Part shown: in pieces, positions 1 to 8,561 of the stretch | Layout: every line of letters begins with the position of its first letter | How positions within the stretch are numbered: position 1 is the first letter of the stretch | DNA from: an uncultured Tenacibaculum sp. | GTDB taxonomy: Bacteria > Bacteroidota > Bacteroidia > Flavobacteriales > Flavobacteriaceae | Assembly (NCBI RefSeq): GCF_947495995.1 | Contig: NZ_CANMAX010000001.1 | Location: forward strand, 806,001-870,000 | DNA: 64,000 bases | Reading direction: 5' to 3' | Notes under the pieces: generated by a model | Database searches by the model: none | What the model was told of the DNA's origin: nothing | What the model saw: the letters and a program-made list of their open reading frames with translations, nothing else | Position numbers and translations under genes: made by a program

Positions 1-715
1 CTCTTGGTCCAGCTTTAGCTGCCGAATCATCTGTTACAGGCGCAGATTTTACATAACCTTTTACATTTTGACTAACCGCATTTTGAGCTCCGATTAAATC
101 TACTCTAACATATGGAGGAATTGGATATACTTTAGTAAATGCTCTAACCGCTCTTTCTGCATACGCACTTAACTCTTTATCGATACTTAAACCTAATTTT
201 AAATTCGTATCGAGCTTTACAATTTCTTGATTGATCGAATTCTCTAATTCTGTAACTTTATAATCTGGAAAATCATCTTCAATAGGAGGAGCTAAAGATT
301 CTTCTCTAGGAGGTTTCACATCATCAAAAGGAACAATATCTTCAACAGGTTTTATTTCTTGAGGAAAAGCAGCAGCTTCATCTTTACTGATTACATCTCC
401 TTTAACATCACCAATAACATTTTTTTTATAAGGCAAACGATCTTGTAAAACTTTAATCGTTGCATTTCTTAAACTTGTCTTGTTCTCTACACTTGCAACA
501 TATGTTGTAGTTGTATCATCTTGACCTGTTTCTGCAATTGCTACTGGAATTGTTAATTCTATATTTTCCGCCTTAAAACGTGGTATAGAAAAGTGTTTTA
601 ACAATTCGTGTTTAGAAAATTGCTCTGCAACTTCTAACGATTTTAAATCAGAAACTAATCTTGCTTCTGCAATACTTGAAGCAATACTCCCTAAATATTC
701 ATTAAGTTTTACCAT
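1..715 (-). CDS. Hypothetical protein, DUF2589-gene partner (3' end outside window)
   Basis: An open frame starts at the ATG at 713-715 and runs without a stop to base 1, giving 238 residues; the C terminus lies outside the window. The N terminus (MVKLNEYLGSIASSIAEARL) is followed near residues 40-60 by an IPRF...IELTIPVAI segment, then an acidic, proline-rich linker (about residues 115-155). The last visible part again looks folded. No signal peptide or membrane segment is seen, so it is probably cytoplasmic. It follows the DUF2589 gene by 77 bases on the same strand and probably shares its transcript. I do not recognise a function. The pairing suggests the two proteins work together, but this is inference. 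Confidence 0.75.
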   Translation of the reverse strand, partial: MVKLNEYLGSIASSIAEARLVSDLKSLEVAEQFSKHELLKHFSIPRFKAENIELTIPVAIAETGQDDTTTTYVASVENKTSLRNATIKVLQDRLPYKKNVIGDVKGDVISKDEAAAFPQEIKPVEDIVPFDDVKPPREESLAPPIEDDFPDYKVTELENSINQEIVKLDTNLKLGLSIDKELSAYAERAVRAFTKVYPIPPYVRVDLIGAQNAVSQNVKGYVKSAPVTDDSAAKAGPR

Positions 716-737
716 TATTTTGTTTTAAGTTTTTAAA

Positions 738-768
738 AGGAAGGCCATTCAAAATGAATGACCTTCGA
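738..768 (-). terminator. Intercistronic hairpin, possible attenuator
   Basis: Arms of 11 bases (741-751 and 755-765, one mismatch) form a hairpin between the DUF2589 gene and its downstream partner. On the minus strand only a short broken U-run follows. It could be a leaky terminator or an mRNA-stabilising hairpin that sets different levels for the two genes. Confidence 0.45.
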
Positions 769-792
769 GGTTAGGTTAATTCAAATAAGCTT

Positions 793-1413
793 TTAAGCTA
801 TAGTAGCAATACTATCTTCTAACATGCCTAAAATTCTATTTAATCCTTCTGGTAATTCTTCGTTTACAGCTCTAACTCTAACACCTAAGTTGTATGTTTT
901 ATCAACTTTAGTTCCTTGAGTTGTGTTTCTTCTGTAAGAAGCAGAAGCTTTAAATTTGATGAACTTGAATTTTAAACCTAGTTTAGCATCTAAAGCAAAC
1001 TTTGTATCGATACTTCTAGTTTCAACAGAACTTAAACGTGCGTTAAAATCAACATTTACTTCATCTATACGTAAAGATGGGATTGTTAACATTGTTAAAA
1101 ACGGAACCTTGATTGCCACGTTACTTTCAAGAAACTGATTGTCTGTATCTGTGTCGGCTGGTAAACCTTCATCAGCAAGTTCGATAGCAGTTTTTCCAAA
1201 ATGTGGGTTAGCTGTAGACTTTTTGTACTTGAAATCGACATAACGTAAATTGTCTACACTTGCTGGATCACCATCATTTTCAAACCCTACTCTCTCGATG
1301 AAATCTACAGTAGCCATAGAAGCTTCTGTTTGGGCTTGGATTGCCGCTTGTAACGGACCTCCGATATACACGTTGAAATCTAAACTGTTTAATTCTGGTA
1401 CTAAATTTGGCAT
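793..1413 (-). CDS. DUF2589 domain-containing protein
   Basis: The 206-residue protein matches the DUF2589 family from memory: a start of the GGPLQAAIQAQTEASM type followed by VDFIERVGF (residues 18-44), a central IPSLRIDEVNVDFNA strand pair (about 111-125), a KFKASASYRR segment, and a closing VRAVNEELPEGLNRILGMLE. The whole length fits the family and there is no signal peptide. The biochemical role of DUF2589 is not known to me; the repeating beta-rich pattern suggests a structural or assembly protein. The start at 1413 is the only sensible ATG. It heads a probable two-gene unit with the partial gene at 1-715. Confidence 0.85.
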   Translation of the reverse strand: MPNLVPELNSLDFNVYIGGPLQAAIQAQTEASMATVDFIERVGFENDGDPASVDNLRYVDFKYKKSTANPHFGKTAIELADEGLPADTDTDNQFLESNVAIKVPFLTMLTIPSLRIDEVNVDFNARLSSVETRSIDTKFALDAKLGLKFKFIKFKASASYRRNTTQGTKVDKTYNLGVRVRAVNEELPEGLNRILGMLEDSIATIA

Positions 1414-1839
1414 AATAAATAGGATGGTTTTTTAATAGGCTTACTCTGTTTTTTTACATGGTTTTTCTGCTTTCCCCCATGAAAGATTCTAATTTGATTC
1501 TTTCACAAAATGTTTCTGTCCTCTTCTATTAATTCACAAACATATACACCCAAAATAGGTGAACAGATTGCAGTTTTATAGCATCATGATTCAAATGATA
1601 AGCGCTTTACTATAAAAGCTTCAAAAAATATGTTGGAATTAATGTTGAAGAGATTTTAAAAAAATGAAGAAACTCAAGTTAAAACCTCAAAAAAAGTACC
1701 GTTTGGAATTCATACAAAATAGCTCAATTTGCGACTGTATGCCAACTGACGATTACGAGTACAAATATACAATCTTTTTTTAGTTTACACAAACTTTTTG
1801 CTGTTTTTTTTGTAAAATGATTAATTTTAACGTAGTAAA
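1414..1839. other. Intergenic region upstream of DUF2589 gene
   Basis: This AT-rich stretch should contain the promoter of the DUF2589 gene, but I find no clean TAnnTTTG box on the minus strand. It contains one small plus-strand open frame (1664-1783, listed separately). No repeats or RNA genes are evident. Confidence 0.5.
1664..1783 (+). CDS. Possible 39-residue Cys-containing small peptide
   Basis: An ATG frame of 39 codons begins MKKLKLKPQKKYRLEF and contains a Cys-Asp-Cys near residues 23-25, ending in aromatic residues. The lysine/leucine-rich start resembles leaders of Bacteroidota lanthipeptide-like precursors (MKKLxLK), but there is no double-glycine site and no modification enzyme nearby. 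A hairpin with T-tracts on both sides at 1840-1870 could end this transcript. No TAnnTTTG box was found upstream. A chance open frame is quite possible. Confidence 0.25.
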   Translation: MKKLKLKPQKKYRLEFIQNSSICDCMPTDDYEYKYTIFF

Positions 1840-1870
1840 AATCCCGAAACATAATTTCGGGATTTATTTT
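1840..1870 (-). terminator. Bidirectional intrinsic terminator
   Basis: Perfect 10-base arms aatcccgaaa / tttcgggatt with a 5-base loop are flanked by T-rich sequence on both strands. It sits just past the stop of the minus-strand gene at 1887-2225 and would end the immunity-gene operon. Confidence 0.75.
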
Positions 1871-1886
1871 TTTGTGATATTGCTGA

Positions 1887-2225
1887 TTATTTACTATCAT
1901 ATCTATCCTCATCAGGATACCAGTAAAGATCATCAACTTCTAGTAAAGTTCCATTTTCATAAGCTTTTAAATAATTCTCTATTGAAAGCATAGTTCCAAA
2001 AGTAACCACCCTTCCTTTTTCTTTTTCAACCATAAAAGGATGATTATTAGCTAAAGACTTTTTTTGATCTCCTGTTAAAACAAATTCTTTAGATTCAAAA
2101 ATATAAACGCTACCATATGGTTTATCTGATAACTCATCTGAAAGAACCATTTCTATATTACTTTCCTTTCCTAACTTTTCTATATAGCGCTCGGCTATTT
2201 CTTCCATTTCTTTATTTGTTAACAT
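1887..2225 (-). CDS. Imm35/YrhB-like immunity protein
   Basis: The 112-residue protein has the layout of the YrhB / Immunity protein 35 domain: an N-terminal helix (MLTNKEMEEIAERYI), a strand pair YGSVYIFESKEFV, then ANNHPFMVEKEKGRVVTFGT (residues 58-77) and a closing IENYLKAYENG helix. Proteins of this type neutralise toxin domains of polymorphic toxins by direct binding in the cytoplasm. It is the last gene of a minus-strand row of small immunity-like genes (1887-3570). No toxin gene is visible next to it, so it may be an orphan immunity gene. Family assignment is by pattern memory. Confidence 0.65.
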   Translation of the reverse strand: MLTNKEMEEIAERYIEKLGKESNIEMVLSDELSDKPYGSVYIFESKEFVLTGDQKKSLANNHPFMVEKEKGRVVTFGTMLSIENYLKAYENGTLLEVDDLYWYPDEDRYDSK

Positions 2226-2292
2226 ATCCGCTTAAAATCATTTCTTATTACTAAAAAACTCTTCAACACTTAAAAAGTTATTAATAGAAACT

Positions 2293-2601
2293 TTAACATA
2301 CAATATTTCTTTTTTTTAAGTTAGACACAACAGAAATAGATCGTTGACTTTCAGTAGAGGTAAAAACGGTATAGAAAATATCCATAACCTCTCCATCTTT
2401 TGTTTTAAAGTCTTTTCTAAAAAATGTTTGAATATCTGATATTTGAATAGGTATAAGGTCTAACTTTAATTTTATTTCTTCACTGATTATTATTTCATTC
2501 TTACTAATCTCATTCCTTTCTTCCTTGGTTAAATCATTAAGATAATTTAACTCATCTCTATATTTTTTTTCAAATGATTTAAAAATATCTTGGTAATTCA
2601 T
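2293..2601 (-). CDS. Small hypothetical protein in immunity-gene cluster
   Basis: This 102-residue protein begins MNYQDIFKSFEKKYRDELNY, is very rich in Lys/Glu/Asp and lacks a signal peptide. The C-terminal part (from about residue 65, DFKTKDGEVMDIFYTVF) looks like beta-strands. I do not recognise the family. Position and strand match the neighbouring immunity-like genes, so an immunity role is a reasonable inference. The 67 bases to the next gene contain nothing notable. Confidence 0.55.
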   Translation of the reverse strand: MNYQDIFKSFEKKYRDELNYLNDLTKEERNEISKNEIIISEEIKLKLDLIPIQISDIQTFFRKDFKTKDGEVMDIFYTVFTSTESQRSISVVSNLKKRNIVC

Positions 2602-2742
2602 GAATTGTACACGTATTAAAGTGAATTCCTCCTAACTCTTCTTTTTAAGATAAAATTCTCATCGGTATATTTTTGAGTTTCTACTTTTTTCTGTAAGATT
2701 TTGTTTAAATATATCAAAAGCTCTAAAATACTTTTTGAATAT
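2602..2742 (-). pseudogene. Possible remnant of another small immunity-type gene
   Basis: Between two small genes the minus strand has an open stretch without a start codon, ending in KRRVRRNSL and a stop at about 2618-2620. Its end is loosely similar to the YSRRRVKRF region near the C terminus of the neighbouring 133-residue protein. It may be a decayed duplicate. The similarity is short and could be chance. Confidence 0.2.
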
Positions 2743-3144
2743 CTATTTTGGCTTTCTAATTTTAGGAGGAAAAATAAACCTTTTTACTCTTCTTCTGCTA
2801 TATATATACTCTCTGATTTCATTTATCTCTTCTTTTTCTAATTCATCATTGTATTTCACTCTATCTTTTTCAAATGAAAACACCTTACTTAACTCAGGTG
2901 CGTATTTAAAAACATTTGATGTTCTTTCTATTTGTTGACCTAATAATATATATTCATTTTCAAAATATTGATCATAATCACCTTCGTCACTAAAAACCGC
3001 TCTATTCCAAAACAAAATCCTCTCAACTACATTAAAAACATCTTTAATTTCCATGTTTTCATATGCTTCATCTAAAATCTCACCTCTCTTTTGAATATCC
3101 ACTAAACTCTCCAATATTTTTTTTATCTCTGGACTCATAGACAT
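2743..3144 (-). CDS. Hypothetical protein in immunity-gene cluster
   Basis: The 133-residue protein is mostly helical and highly charged: a start MSMSPEIKKILESLVDIQKR, a middle VERILFWNRAVFSDEGDYDQYF, and a strongly basic tail (about residues 114-133, RRRVKRFIFPPKIRKPK). There is no signal peptide. It begins 6 bases after the SUKH gene stop, so the two are almost certainly co-transcribed. I do not recognise the family. Neighbourhood suggests an immunity or antitoxin-like role, which is inference only. Confidence 0.6.
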   Translation of the reverse strand: MSMSPEIKKILESLVDIQKRGEILDEAYENMEIKDVFNVVERILFWNRAVFSDEGDYDQYFENEYILLGQQIERTSNVFKYAPELSKVFSFEKDRVKYNDELEKEEINEIREYIYSRRRVKRFIFPPKIRKPK

Positions 3145-3150
3145 TTGTTT

Positions 3151-3570
3151 TTAAGAAGACACAGCTCTAAACCCATTTAAAAACTCAACAAATGAATTTG
3201 CTAGTTTATGTATTTCTCCATCTGAATAGTAAACATAAACATTACCAAAATCTCTTTTTCTCACTGATATTGAAAAATACCCTGTTCTTGATCTTCCAAT
3301 AGTAACTTTTCCCTCAGGGTAATCATCTAAACCTACATTGATATTGTATTTTTCAAAAGTGGTTGAACCATATTTAATTGAAAAAATATTAAAAATCTCT
3401 ATATCGTTATCCCAAATTTCTGGCTTAAAAAAATATTCTCTTAATGGTCTCATACCATTGTTTTTAATCATAAACTCCTTATAGCTTTTAGGCAATTTTA
3501 TTGAATACAACTTTTCTAATTCAACCAACTCTCTAGGAGTTAAGTCTTTTTCTTTAGATGTAAATTTCAT
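3151..3570 (-). CDS. SMI1/KNR4 (SUKH) family immunity protein
   Basis: The core carries SUKH superfamily marks: a start LTPRELVELEKLYSIKLP, the LPKSYKEFMIKNNGM motif about 25 residues into the domain, and a final LANSFVEFLNGF helix. SUKH proteins bind and neutralise a wide range of bacterial toxins. I chose the ATG at 3568-3570 (139 residues). The frame stays open up to a TTG at 3633, which would add 21 basic residues that do not look like part of the domain. It is the first gene of the immunity-like row. It lies opposite an XRE-S24 repressor, so the short region 3571-3712 should hold both promoters. Confidence 0.75.
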   Translation of the reverse strand: MKFTSKEKDLTPRELVELEKLYSIKLPKSYKEFMIKNNGMRPLREYFFKPEIWDNDIEIFNIFSIKYGSTTFEKYNINVGLDDYPEGKVTIGRSRTGYFSISVRKRDFGNVYVYYSDGEIHKLANSFVEFLNGFRAVSS

Positions 3571-3678
3571 TCTTCTATTCTTATTCTTGTAAGTAAATCT
3601 ATTGTATAATAACTCAGTATACAAACTTTTCAAAAGTCATTTACATTTTTAATTTTCACACATATGTTTATATTTTAC

Positions 3679-3686
3679 TATATTTG
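3679..3686 (+). promoter_or_regulatory. -7 promoter box of the S24 repressor gene
   Basis: TATATTTG fits the Bacteroidota TAnnTTTG consensus and lies 26 bases before the ATG at 3713. No clear TTTG -33 element was found. Confidence 0.6.
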
Positions 3687-3712
3687 TATAAAAAACAAAC
3701 ATTTTACATAAA

Positions 3713-4528
3713 ATGTTAAAAATGATGAGGATGGACATTTCAAAAAAAATAGCAGAAATAAGAGATTTTCACAAATTAAATAATTTGTCATTTTCTAAAA
3801 GAATTGGTGTAACAGGAACAACGGTTGATAGTATTGTAAATGGTCGTCCGCAACCAGATGGTAGTCGTAAAAAAACCAAACCTGGTTACGATGTATTAAC
3901 ATCAATCATTAATGAATTCGGTATTAATCCAGATTATTTATTCGGAAAAAGTGACATAATGCTTTATAAAGATGTTCCAAACAGTAATTACAACGGAACT
4001 CCAAAAGTTGTTGCTACGAATTCTTCAGGAGATGAAAATATCGTTTTTGTTCCTACGCAAGCTCGTGCTGGTTATTTAAATGGTTATGGAGATTCCGAGT
4101 ATATTCAAAACCTACCTTCTTTTCACATGCCACATTTACGTCATGGATCTTTTCGTTGCTTTGAAGTTCAGGGTAATTCAATGGTTCGAACTTTTTTTGA
4201 CGGTGATTTAGTATTCGGACAATATGTTGAAGATTTACAAGATATAAAAGACGGAAGAGTTTATGTAATTGTAAGTAAAAATGATGGAATCGTTTTAAAA
4301 CGTGTAATCAATAGAATATTAGAAAGAGGCAAACTAATATTAAAAAGTGATAATAAAACAGGTAATTATCCTACTTACACCATAAATGCTGATGAAATTA
4401 TGGAAGTTTGGTATGTTACGATGTATGCATCTAAACAAATGCCAGAACCAGTAGATGTTTATGATCGACTACATGATTTAGAAACTCAAATAGCTTTACT
4501 TCAAGAACAAGCAAACAATAAAAACTAA
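3713..4528 (+). CDS. XRE-family repressor with S24 (LexA/CI-type) peptidase domain
   Basis: Residues 7-75 form a helix-turn-helix domain (SFSKRIGVTGTTVDSIVNG) and residues 110-240 an S24 autopeptidase domain. The catalytic serine is in VQGNSM (S156) and the lysine in GIVLKRV (K196). An Ala-Gly pair at 119-120 is placed where LexA/CI proteins cleave themselves. A short helical tail follows. This is the architecture of phage-type or SOS-responsive repressors, so it probably represses nearby or distant genes until DNA damage triggers cleavage. Several in-frame ATGs exist; the first (3713) is 26 bases after the -7 box, and M7 is also possible. It is divergent from the immunity-like genes and may control them. 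Confidence 0.8.
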   Translation: MLKMMRMDISKKIAEIRDFHKLNNLSFSKRIGVTGTTVDSIVNGRPQPDGSRKKTKPGYDVLTSIINEFGINPDYLFGKSDIMLYKDVPNSNYNGTPKVVATNSSGDENIVFVPTQARAGYLNGYGDSEYIQNLPSFHMPHLRHGSFRCFEVQGNSMVRTFFDGDLVFGQYVEDLQDIKDGRVYVIVSKNDGIVLKRVINRILERGKLILKSDNKTGNYPTYTINADEIMEVWYVTMYASKQMPEPVDVYDRLHDLETQIALLQEQANNKN

Positions 4529-4553
4529 AAAAGCCCAAAATGGGCTTTTTTTT
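4529..4553. terminator. Bidirectional terminator between convergent genes
   Basis: The hairpin aaaagccca / tgggctttt (loop aaa) has T-runs on both strands and lies in the 23 bases between the repressor and the Rieske oxygenase genes. Confidence 0.85.
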
Positions 4554-5631
4554 ATTCTAAATCTCTTTTCAACATCTTATGAAAATGATGAACTCCAGTT
4601 TCTCTAGTTGCTGAGAATCGACCATCTGTATAGAAACGTGATCGTAATCCTTTTTGTACACCTTCAACCACCCACTCATCTTCTTGCTGGGTTTTCTCTC
4701 CTAATTGTTCTCCACTCATTCGTTCCCAAATTTCTCTATCTTTTATGTAGTATAAGAATTCAACTTTAGTAAAGTTTTCTGCATAAGGACGCACAATATT
4801 TAACTGCACTCCCCAAGGATAAAAATTCAACATAAAGTTCGGATAGAACCAGTAATAATATGCCGAAATATTTTTACCATAATCTGGATGATCTTCAGGA
4901 AATTTAAATGTTTCCGCTCCATTTTCTCCATAACCAATTTGCAATACCATATCTCCATCACAAATAGTATCATAACTTCCATAATCTAAAATGCTATTCA
5001 AAGCAGGATGCACAAATGGAATATGAAAACCTTCTAAATAATTATCGATATACAATGCCCAATGCGATTGCACATTGTAAGTTTTTGAATATTCTGGAGC
5101 AAACTCAAAATCATCAACATTTAAAAATCCAATCCTACTTTCTAACTCATTTAAAATCTTAGAAAAATCTTGTTCTGGTGCTAAACTTGTAAATAAAAAT
5201 TTAGACCATTTTTTTAATGGTAATTGATGTAAGTGCTCACAAGGTCTTGGAAAATTCTCTACCTCTTTAAACTCAGGCATAAATTCAAACTTTCCTTCTA
5301 AATTAAATCGTCTACCGTGATAAGAACAAACTAACTTTCTGTTTTTCCCAGGATGGTGAGAAAGAATAAAACCTCTGTGCGTACATACATTTGACAAACA
5401 TCGAATTTCATCTTTTTGTTTTGTCAACACCAAAGGTTCTTCAATATATTTTTCTAAAAGATTGAATGGATAAGTATTTACTGCAACATTGAAAATTTCT
5501 TGTTCATCTCCAATGTATTGCCAACTTTTAGCAAATACATTTTCCTTCATTGCTTCCCAAATTTTAGCATCAAAATAAAAATCCGACGGTAATGTAGCCG
5601 ATTCAGAAATTTTAGCCGTTACTTTTTTCAT
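4552..5631 (-). CDS. Rieske-type aromatic ring-hydroxylating oxygenase, alpha subunit
   Basis: The 359-residue protein has an N-terminal Rieske [2Fe-2S] domain with the CxH...CxxH ligands (C83, H85, C102, H105) and a C-terminal catalytic domain. That domain carries the mononuclear iron site motif DNYLEGFHIPFVH (about residues 196-208; H203 and H208 are the likely ligands). Size and layout match the choline/carnitine monooxygenase-like and phenylpropionate dioxygenase-like alpha subunits. No reductase partner is adjacent, so electrons must come from elsewhere. The substrate cannot be read from the sequence. It appears to be a single-gene unit, convergent with the repressor gene and divergent from sdhCAB. 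Confidence 0.85.
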   Translation of the reverse strand: MKKVTAKISESATLPSDFYFDAKIWEAMKENVFAKSWQYIGDEQEIFNVAVNTYPFNLLEKYIEEPLVLTKQKDEIRCLSNVCTHRGFILSHHPGKNRKLVCSYHGRRFNLEGKFEFMPEFKEVENFPRPCEHLHQLPLKKWSKFLFTSLAPEQDFSKILNELESRIGFLNVDDFEFAPEYSKTYNVQSHWALYIDNYLEGFHIPFVHPALNSILDYGSYDTICDGDMVLQIGYGENGAETFKFPEDHPDYGKNISAYYYWFYPNFMLNFYPWGVQLNIVRPYAENFTKVEFLYYIKDREIWERMSGEQLGEKTQQEDEWVVEGVQKGLRSRFYTDGRFSATRETGVHHFHKMLKRDLE

Positions 5632-5785
5632 GATAAAAAATATTCAATAATGTGTAATAATTAGTGCAGTATTGGTAACAAAAGAAATGATTTTGTGACG
5701 AAAAAAAAACAACATAGTTTTATGAAATTTATCGAATCTTTTATTTAAACCCATTCTAAATATAAAACAAAAGAATATTTAATCC

Positions 5786-5816
5786 TTGTACAAACAGTAC
5801 TTAGGTCTTAACTTTG
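5786..5816 (+). promoter_or_regulatory. sdhCAB promoter
   Basis: TTG (5786-5788), a 20-base spacer and TAACTTTG (5809-5816) give a near-consensus Bacteroidota promoter 33 bases before the sdhC ATG. This rules out the in-frame TTG at 5786 as the start codon, since it would lie inside the -33 element. Confidence 0.8.
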
Positions 5817-5848
5817 CTAGTAATTATTTCATTCAACAATTAAAAATA

Positions 5849-6523
5849 ATGAGCGGATTATTAAAATCTTCTATAGGAAGGAAGTTTGCTATGGCACTTT
5901 CGGCACTCTTCCTAATGGTTTTCTTACTACAACATTTTGCAATTAACATTTTATCGGTATTCAGTCCTGACGCTTTTAATGAAGCTTCTCACTTTATGGG
6001 AACATTCTGGGCAGTTCAGTACTTACTACAGCCTGTCTTAATTTTTGGTGTGATTTTCCATTTCGCAATGGGATTCGTGTTAGAGATTAAAAATAAAGCT
6101 GCTCGTACTGTAAAATATGCTAAAAATAATGGAGCTGCAAATTCTACTTGGATGAGTAGAAACATGATTTATAGCGGATTATTTATTTTAATCTTCTTAA
6201 TCATTCACTTCATTGATTTTTGGATTCCTGAAATGAATACAAAATACATACAGGGAGATTTCTCTGGAATGCATAATGGAGAGTTTAGATATTTCCATGA
6301 ATTACAAGAAAAATTTGTTCCAATCTGGCGTGTAGCATTATACTGTTTAGGTTTTGTTTTCTTAGCATTACACTTATTACACGGATTTAATTCTGCTTTC
6401 CAATCAGTAGGAGCAAATAATAAATATACTAAAGGATTGAAAACTCTTAGTAAAGTTTATGCAATTGGTCTTCCGTTAGGATTTATCATCATTGCTTTAT
6501 TTCACCATTTCAATCACCACTAA
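5849..6523 (+). CDS. sdhC: Succinate dehydrogenase cytochrome b subunit
   Basis: The 224-residue membrane protein starts MSGLLKSSIGRKFAMALSAL and has about five membrane helices. Histidines such as LLQHFAI, IFHFAMG, LIIHFID and ALHLLHG are suited to bind two hemes, as in type-B (B. subtilis/Wolinella-like) enzymes with one fused anchor subunit. It anchors SdhAB to the inner membrane and passes electrons to menaquinone. The start at 5849 is chosen because the promoter lies just upstream. sdhA follows after 12 bases, in the order C-A-B, forming one operon. Confidence 0.93.
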   Translation: MSGLLKSSIGRKFAMALSALFLMVFLLQHFAINILSVFSPDAFNEASHFMGTFWAVQYLLQPVLIFGVIFHFAMGFVLEIKNKAARTVKYAKNNGAANSTWMSRNMIYSGLFILIFLIIHFIDFWIPEMNTKYIQGDFSGMHNGEFRYFHELQEKFVPIWRVALYCLGFVFLALHLLHGFNSAFQSVGANNKYTKGLKTLSKVYAIGLPLGFIIIALFHHFNHH

Positions 6524-6535
6524 TACAATTTAAGT

Positions 6536-8551
6536 ATGGCAACTTTAGATTCAAAAACACCAAAAGGTCCTATTGCTGATAAATGGACTAATCATAAAAA
6601 TAAAATCAACTTAGTTAACCCAGCGAACAAACGTCTAATTGACGTAATTGTAGTTGGTACAGGTCTAGCAGGAGGTTCTGCTGCTGCAACTTTAGCTGAG
6701 TTAGGATATAATGTAAAAGCATTTTGTTTTCAAGATTCTCCACGTCGTGCACACTCTATTGCTGCACAGGGAGGAATTAACGCTGCAAAAAACTACCAAG
6801 GAGATGGAGATTCTACCTACAGATTATTTTACGATACTGTAAAAGGTGGTGACTACCGTTCTCGTGAAGCAAACGTTTATCGTTTAGCTGAGGTATCTGC
6901 AAATATTATTGACCAGTGTGTAGCTCAAGGTGTACCTTTTGCTCGTGACTATGGTGGATTATTAGATAACCGTTCTTTCGGAGGAGTATTAGTATCTAGA
7001 ACTTTTTACGCTAAAGGACAAACTGGACAACAATTATTATTAGGAGCATATTCTGCAATGAACCGTCAAATCGGTCGTGGAAAAATCAAGATGTACAACC
7101 GTCACGAAATGTTAGACGTTGTAATCGTTGATGGAAAAGCTCGTGGTATTATTGCTCGTAACTTAGTTACTGGAGAAATTGAGCGTCATTCTGCTCACGC
7201 TGTTGTATTAGGAACTGGAGGTTACGGAAACGTATTTTTCTTATCTACAAATGCAATGGGAAGTAACGTAACAGCTGCTTGGAAAGCTCATAAAAAAGGA
7301 GCTTACTTTGCAAACCCTTGTTACACACAAATTCACCCAACTTGTATTCCAGTATCAGGAGATCATCAATCAAAATTAACGTTAATGTCTGAATCATTAC
7401 GTAATGATGGTCGTATTTGGGTTCCAAAGAAAATGGAAGATGTAAAAGCAATTCGTGAAGGAAGTTTAAAACCTACGCAAATCGCTGAAGAAAATAGAGA
7501 TTATTACTTAGAGCGTCGTTACCCTGCATTTGGTAACTTAGTTCCTCGTGATGTTGCATCTCGTGCTGCTAAAGAGCGTTGTGATGCTGGTTTCGGAGTA
7601 AATTCAACAGGAGAAGCTGTTTATTTAGATTTTGCTTCTGCTATTGAGCGTTACGGAAAAGAGCAAGCTACAATTAAAGGTTTAAATGTAAACGATGCTG
7701 CTTTAGTTAAAAAATTAGGTCAGGAAGTTGTAAAGAATAAGTATGGTAACCTATTCCAAATGTATGAGAAGATTGTTGATGAGAATCCATATGAAACTCC
7801 AATGATGATTTATCCAGCGGTTCACTACACAATGGGTGGAGTTTGGGTAGATTATAACTTAATGACAAGTGTTCCTGGATTATATGCAATTGGAGAAGCT
7901 AATTTCTCTGATCACGGAGCGAACCGTTTAGGTGCTTCTGCATTAATGCAAGGTTTAGCTGATGGTTACTTTGTATTACCATATACAATTGGTGATTATT
8001 TAGCGGATGATATTCGTACAGGACCAATTTCTACTGAGACTCCTGAATTTGACGAAGCTGAAAAGAGTGTTCGTGCTACAATAGACAAGTTTGTTAACAA
8101 TAACGGAACAAAGTCTGTAGATTATTTCCACAGACGTCTAGGTAAAATTATGTGGAACAAAGTAGGTATGTCTCGTAACGAAAAAGGATTAAAGGAAGCA
8201 ATTGAAGAGATTTCTGCTTTAAGAGCTGAATTTTATAAGGATGTAAGAGTGCCTGGTGGTGCAAATGAGTTTAATGAAGAATTAGCAAAAGCTGGTCGTG
8301 TGGCTGACTTCTTAGAATTAGGAGAGTTATTTGCTAAAGATGCATTAAATAGAACTGAGTCTTGTGGAGGTCACTTCCGTGAAGAATCTGTTGAATTAGA
8401 TGGACCTCAGAAAGGTGAAGCTTTACGTAACGATAAAGAATTTGCTTATGTAGCTGCTTGGGAATACAAAGGTGAACCTAAAGATGCTGTTTTACACAAA
8501 GAAGAGTTAGAATTTAACGATATTGAATTAAAACAACGTTCATACAAATAA
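6536..8551 (+). CDS. sdhA: Succinate dehydrogenase/fumarate reductase flavoprotein subunit
   Basis: The 671-residue protein oxidises succinate to fumarate in the TCA cycle. It shows the FAD-binding [10 protein letters not shown] (residues 41-50) and the SIAAQGG motif. The preceding H73 is the expected site of covalent FAD attachment. Active-site segments ([20 protein letters not shown]) and the C-terminal flavoprotein domain with FREESVE follow. The length is typical of the Bacteroidota form, which is longer than the proteobacterial one. It is the middle gene of the sdhCAB operon. Codon use is uniform and shows strong preference for GCT/CGT-type codons, suggesting high expression. Confidence 0.96.
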   Translation: MATLDSKTPKGPIADKWTNHKNKINLVNPANKRLIDVIVVGTGLAGGSAAATLAELGYNVKAFCFQDSPRRAHSIAAQGGINAAKNYQGDGDSTYRLFYDTVKGGDYRSREANVYRLAEVSANIIDQCVAQGVPFARDYGGLLDNRSFGGVLVSRTFYAKGQTGQQLLLGAYSAMNRQIGRGKIKMYNRHEMLDVVIVDGKARGIIARNLVTGEIERHSAHAVVLGTGGYGNVFFLSTNAMGSNVTAAWKAHKKGAYFANPCYTQIHPTCIPVSGDHQSKLTLMSESLRNDGRIWVPKKMEDVKAIREGSLKPTQIAEENRDYYLERRYPAFGNLVPRDVASRAAKERCDAGFGVNSTGEAVYLDFASAIERYGKEQATIKGLNVNDAALVKKLGQEVVKNKYGNLFQMYEKIVDENPYETPMMIYPAVHYTMGGVWVDYNLMTSVPGLYAIGEANFSDHGANRLGASALMQGLADGYFVLPYTIGDYLADDIRTGPISTETPEFDEAEKSVRATIDKFVNNNGTKSVDYFHRRLGKIMWNKVGMSRNEKGLKEAIEEISALRAEFYKDVRVPGGANEFNEELAKAGRVADFLELGELFAKDALNRTESCGGHFREESVELDGPQKGEALRNDKEFAYVAAWEYKGEPKDAVLHKEELEFNDIELKQRSYK

Positions 8552-8561
8552 GGAAAGAATT

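Noticed and set aside
1724..1936. Minus-strand 70-codon frame overlapping the Imm35-like gene end
   Set aside because: It overlaps the coding end of 1887-2225 in another frame and runs through the terminator hairpin.
5786..5848. 21-residue N-terminal extension of SdhC from a TTG codon
   Set aside because: The TTG is part of the -33 promoter element and the -7 box lies within the supposed extension.
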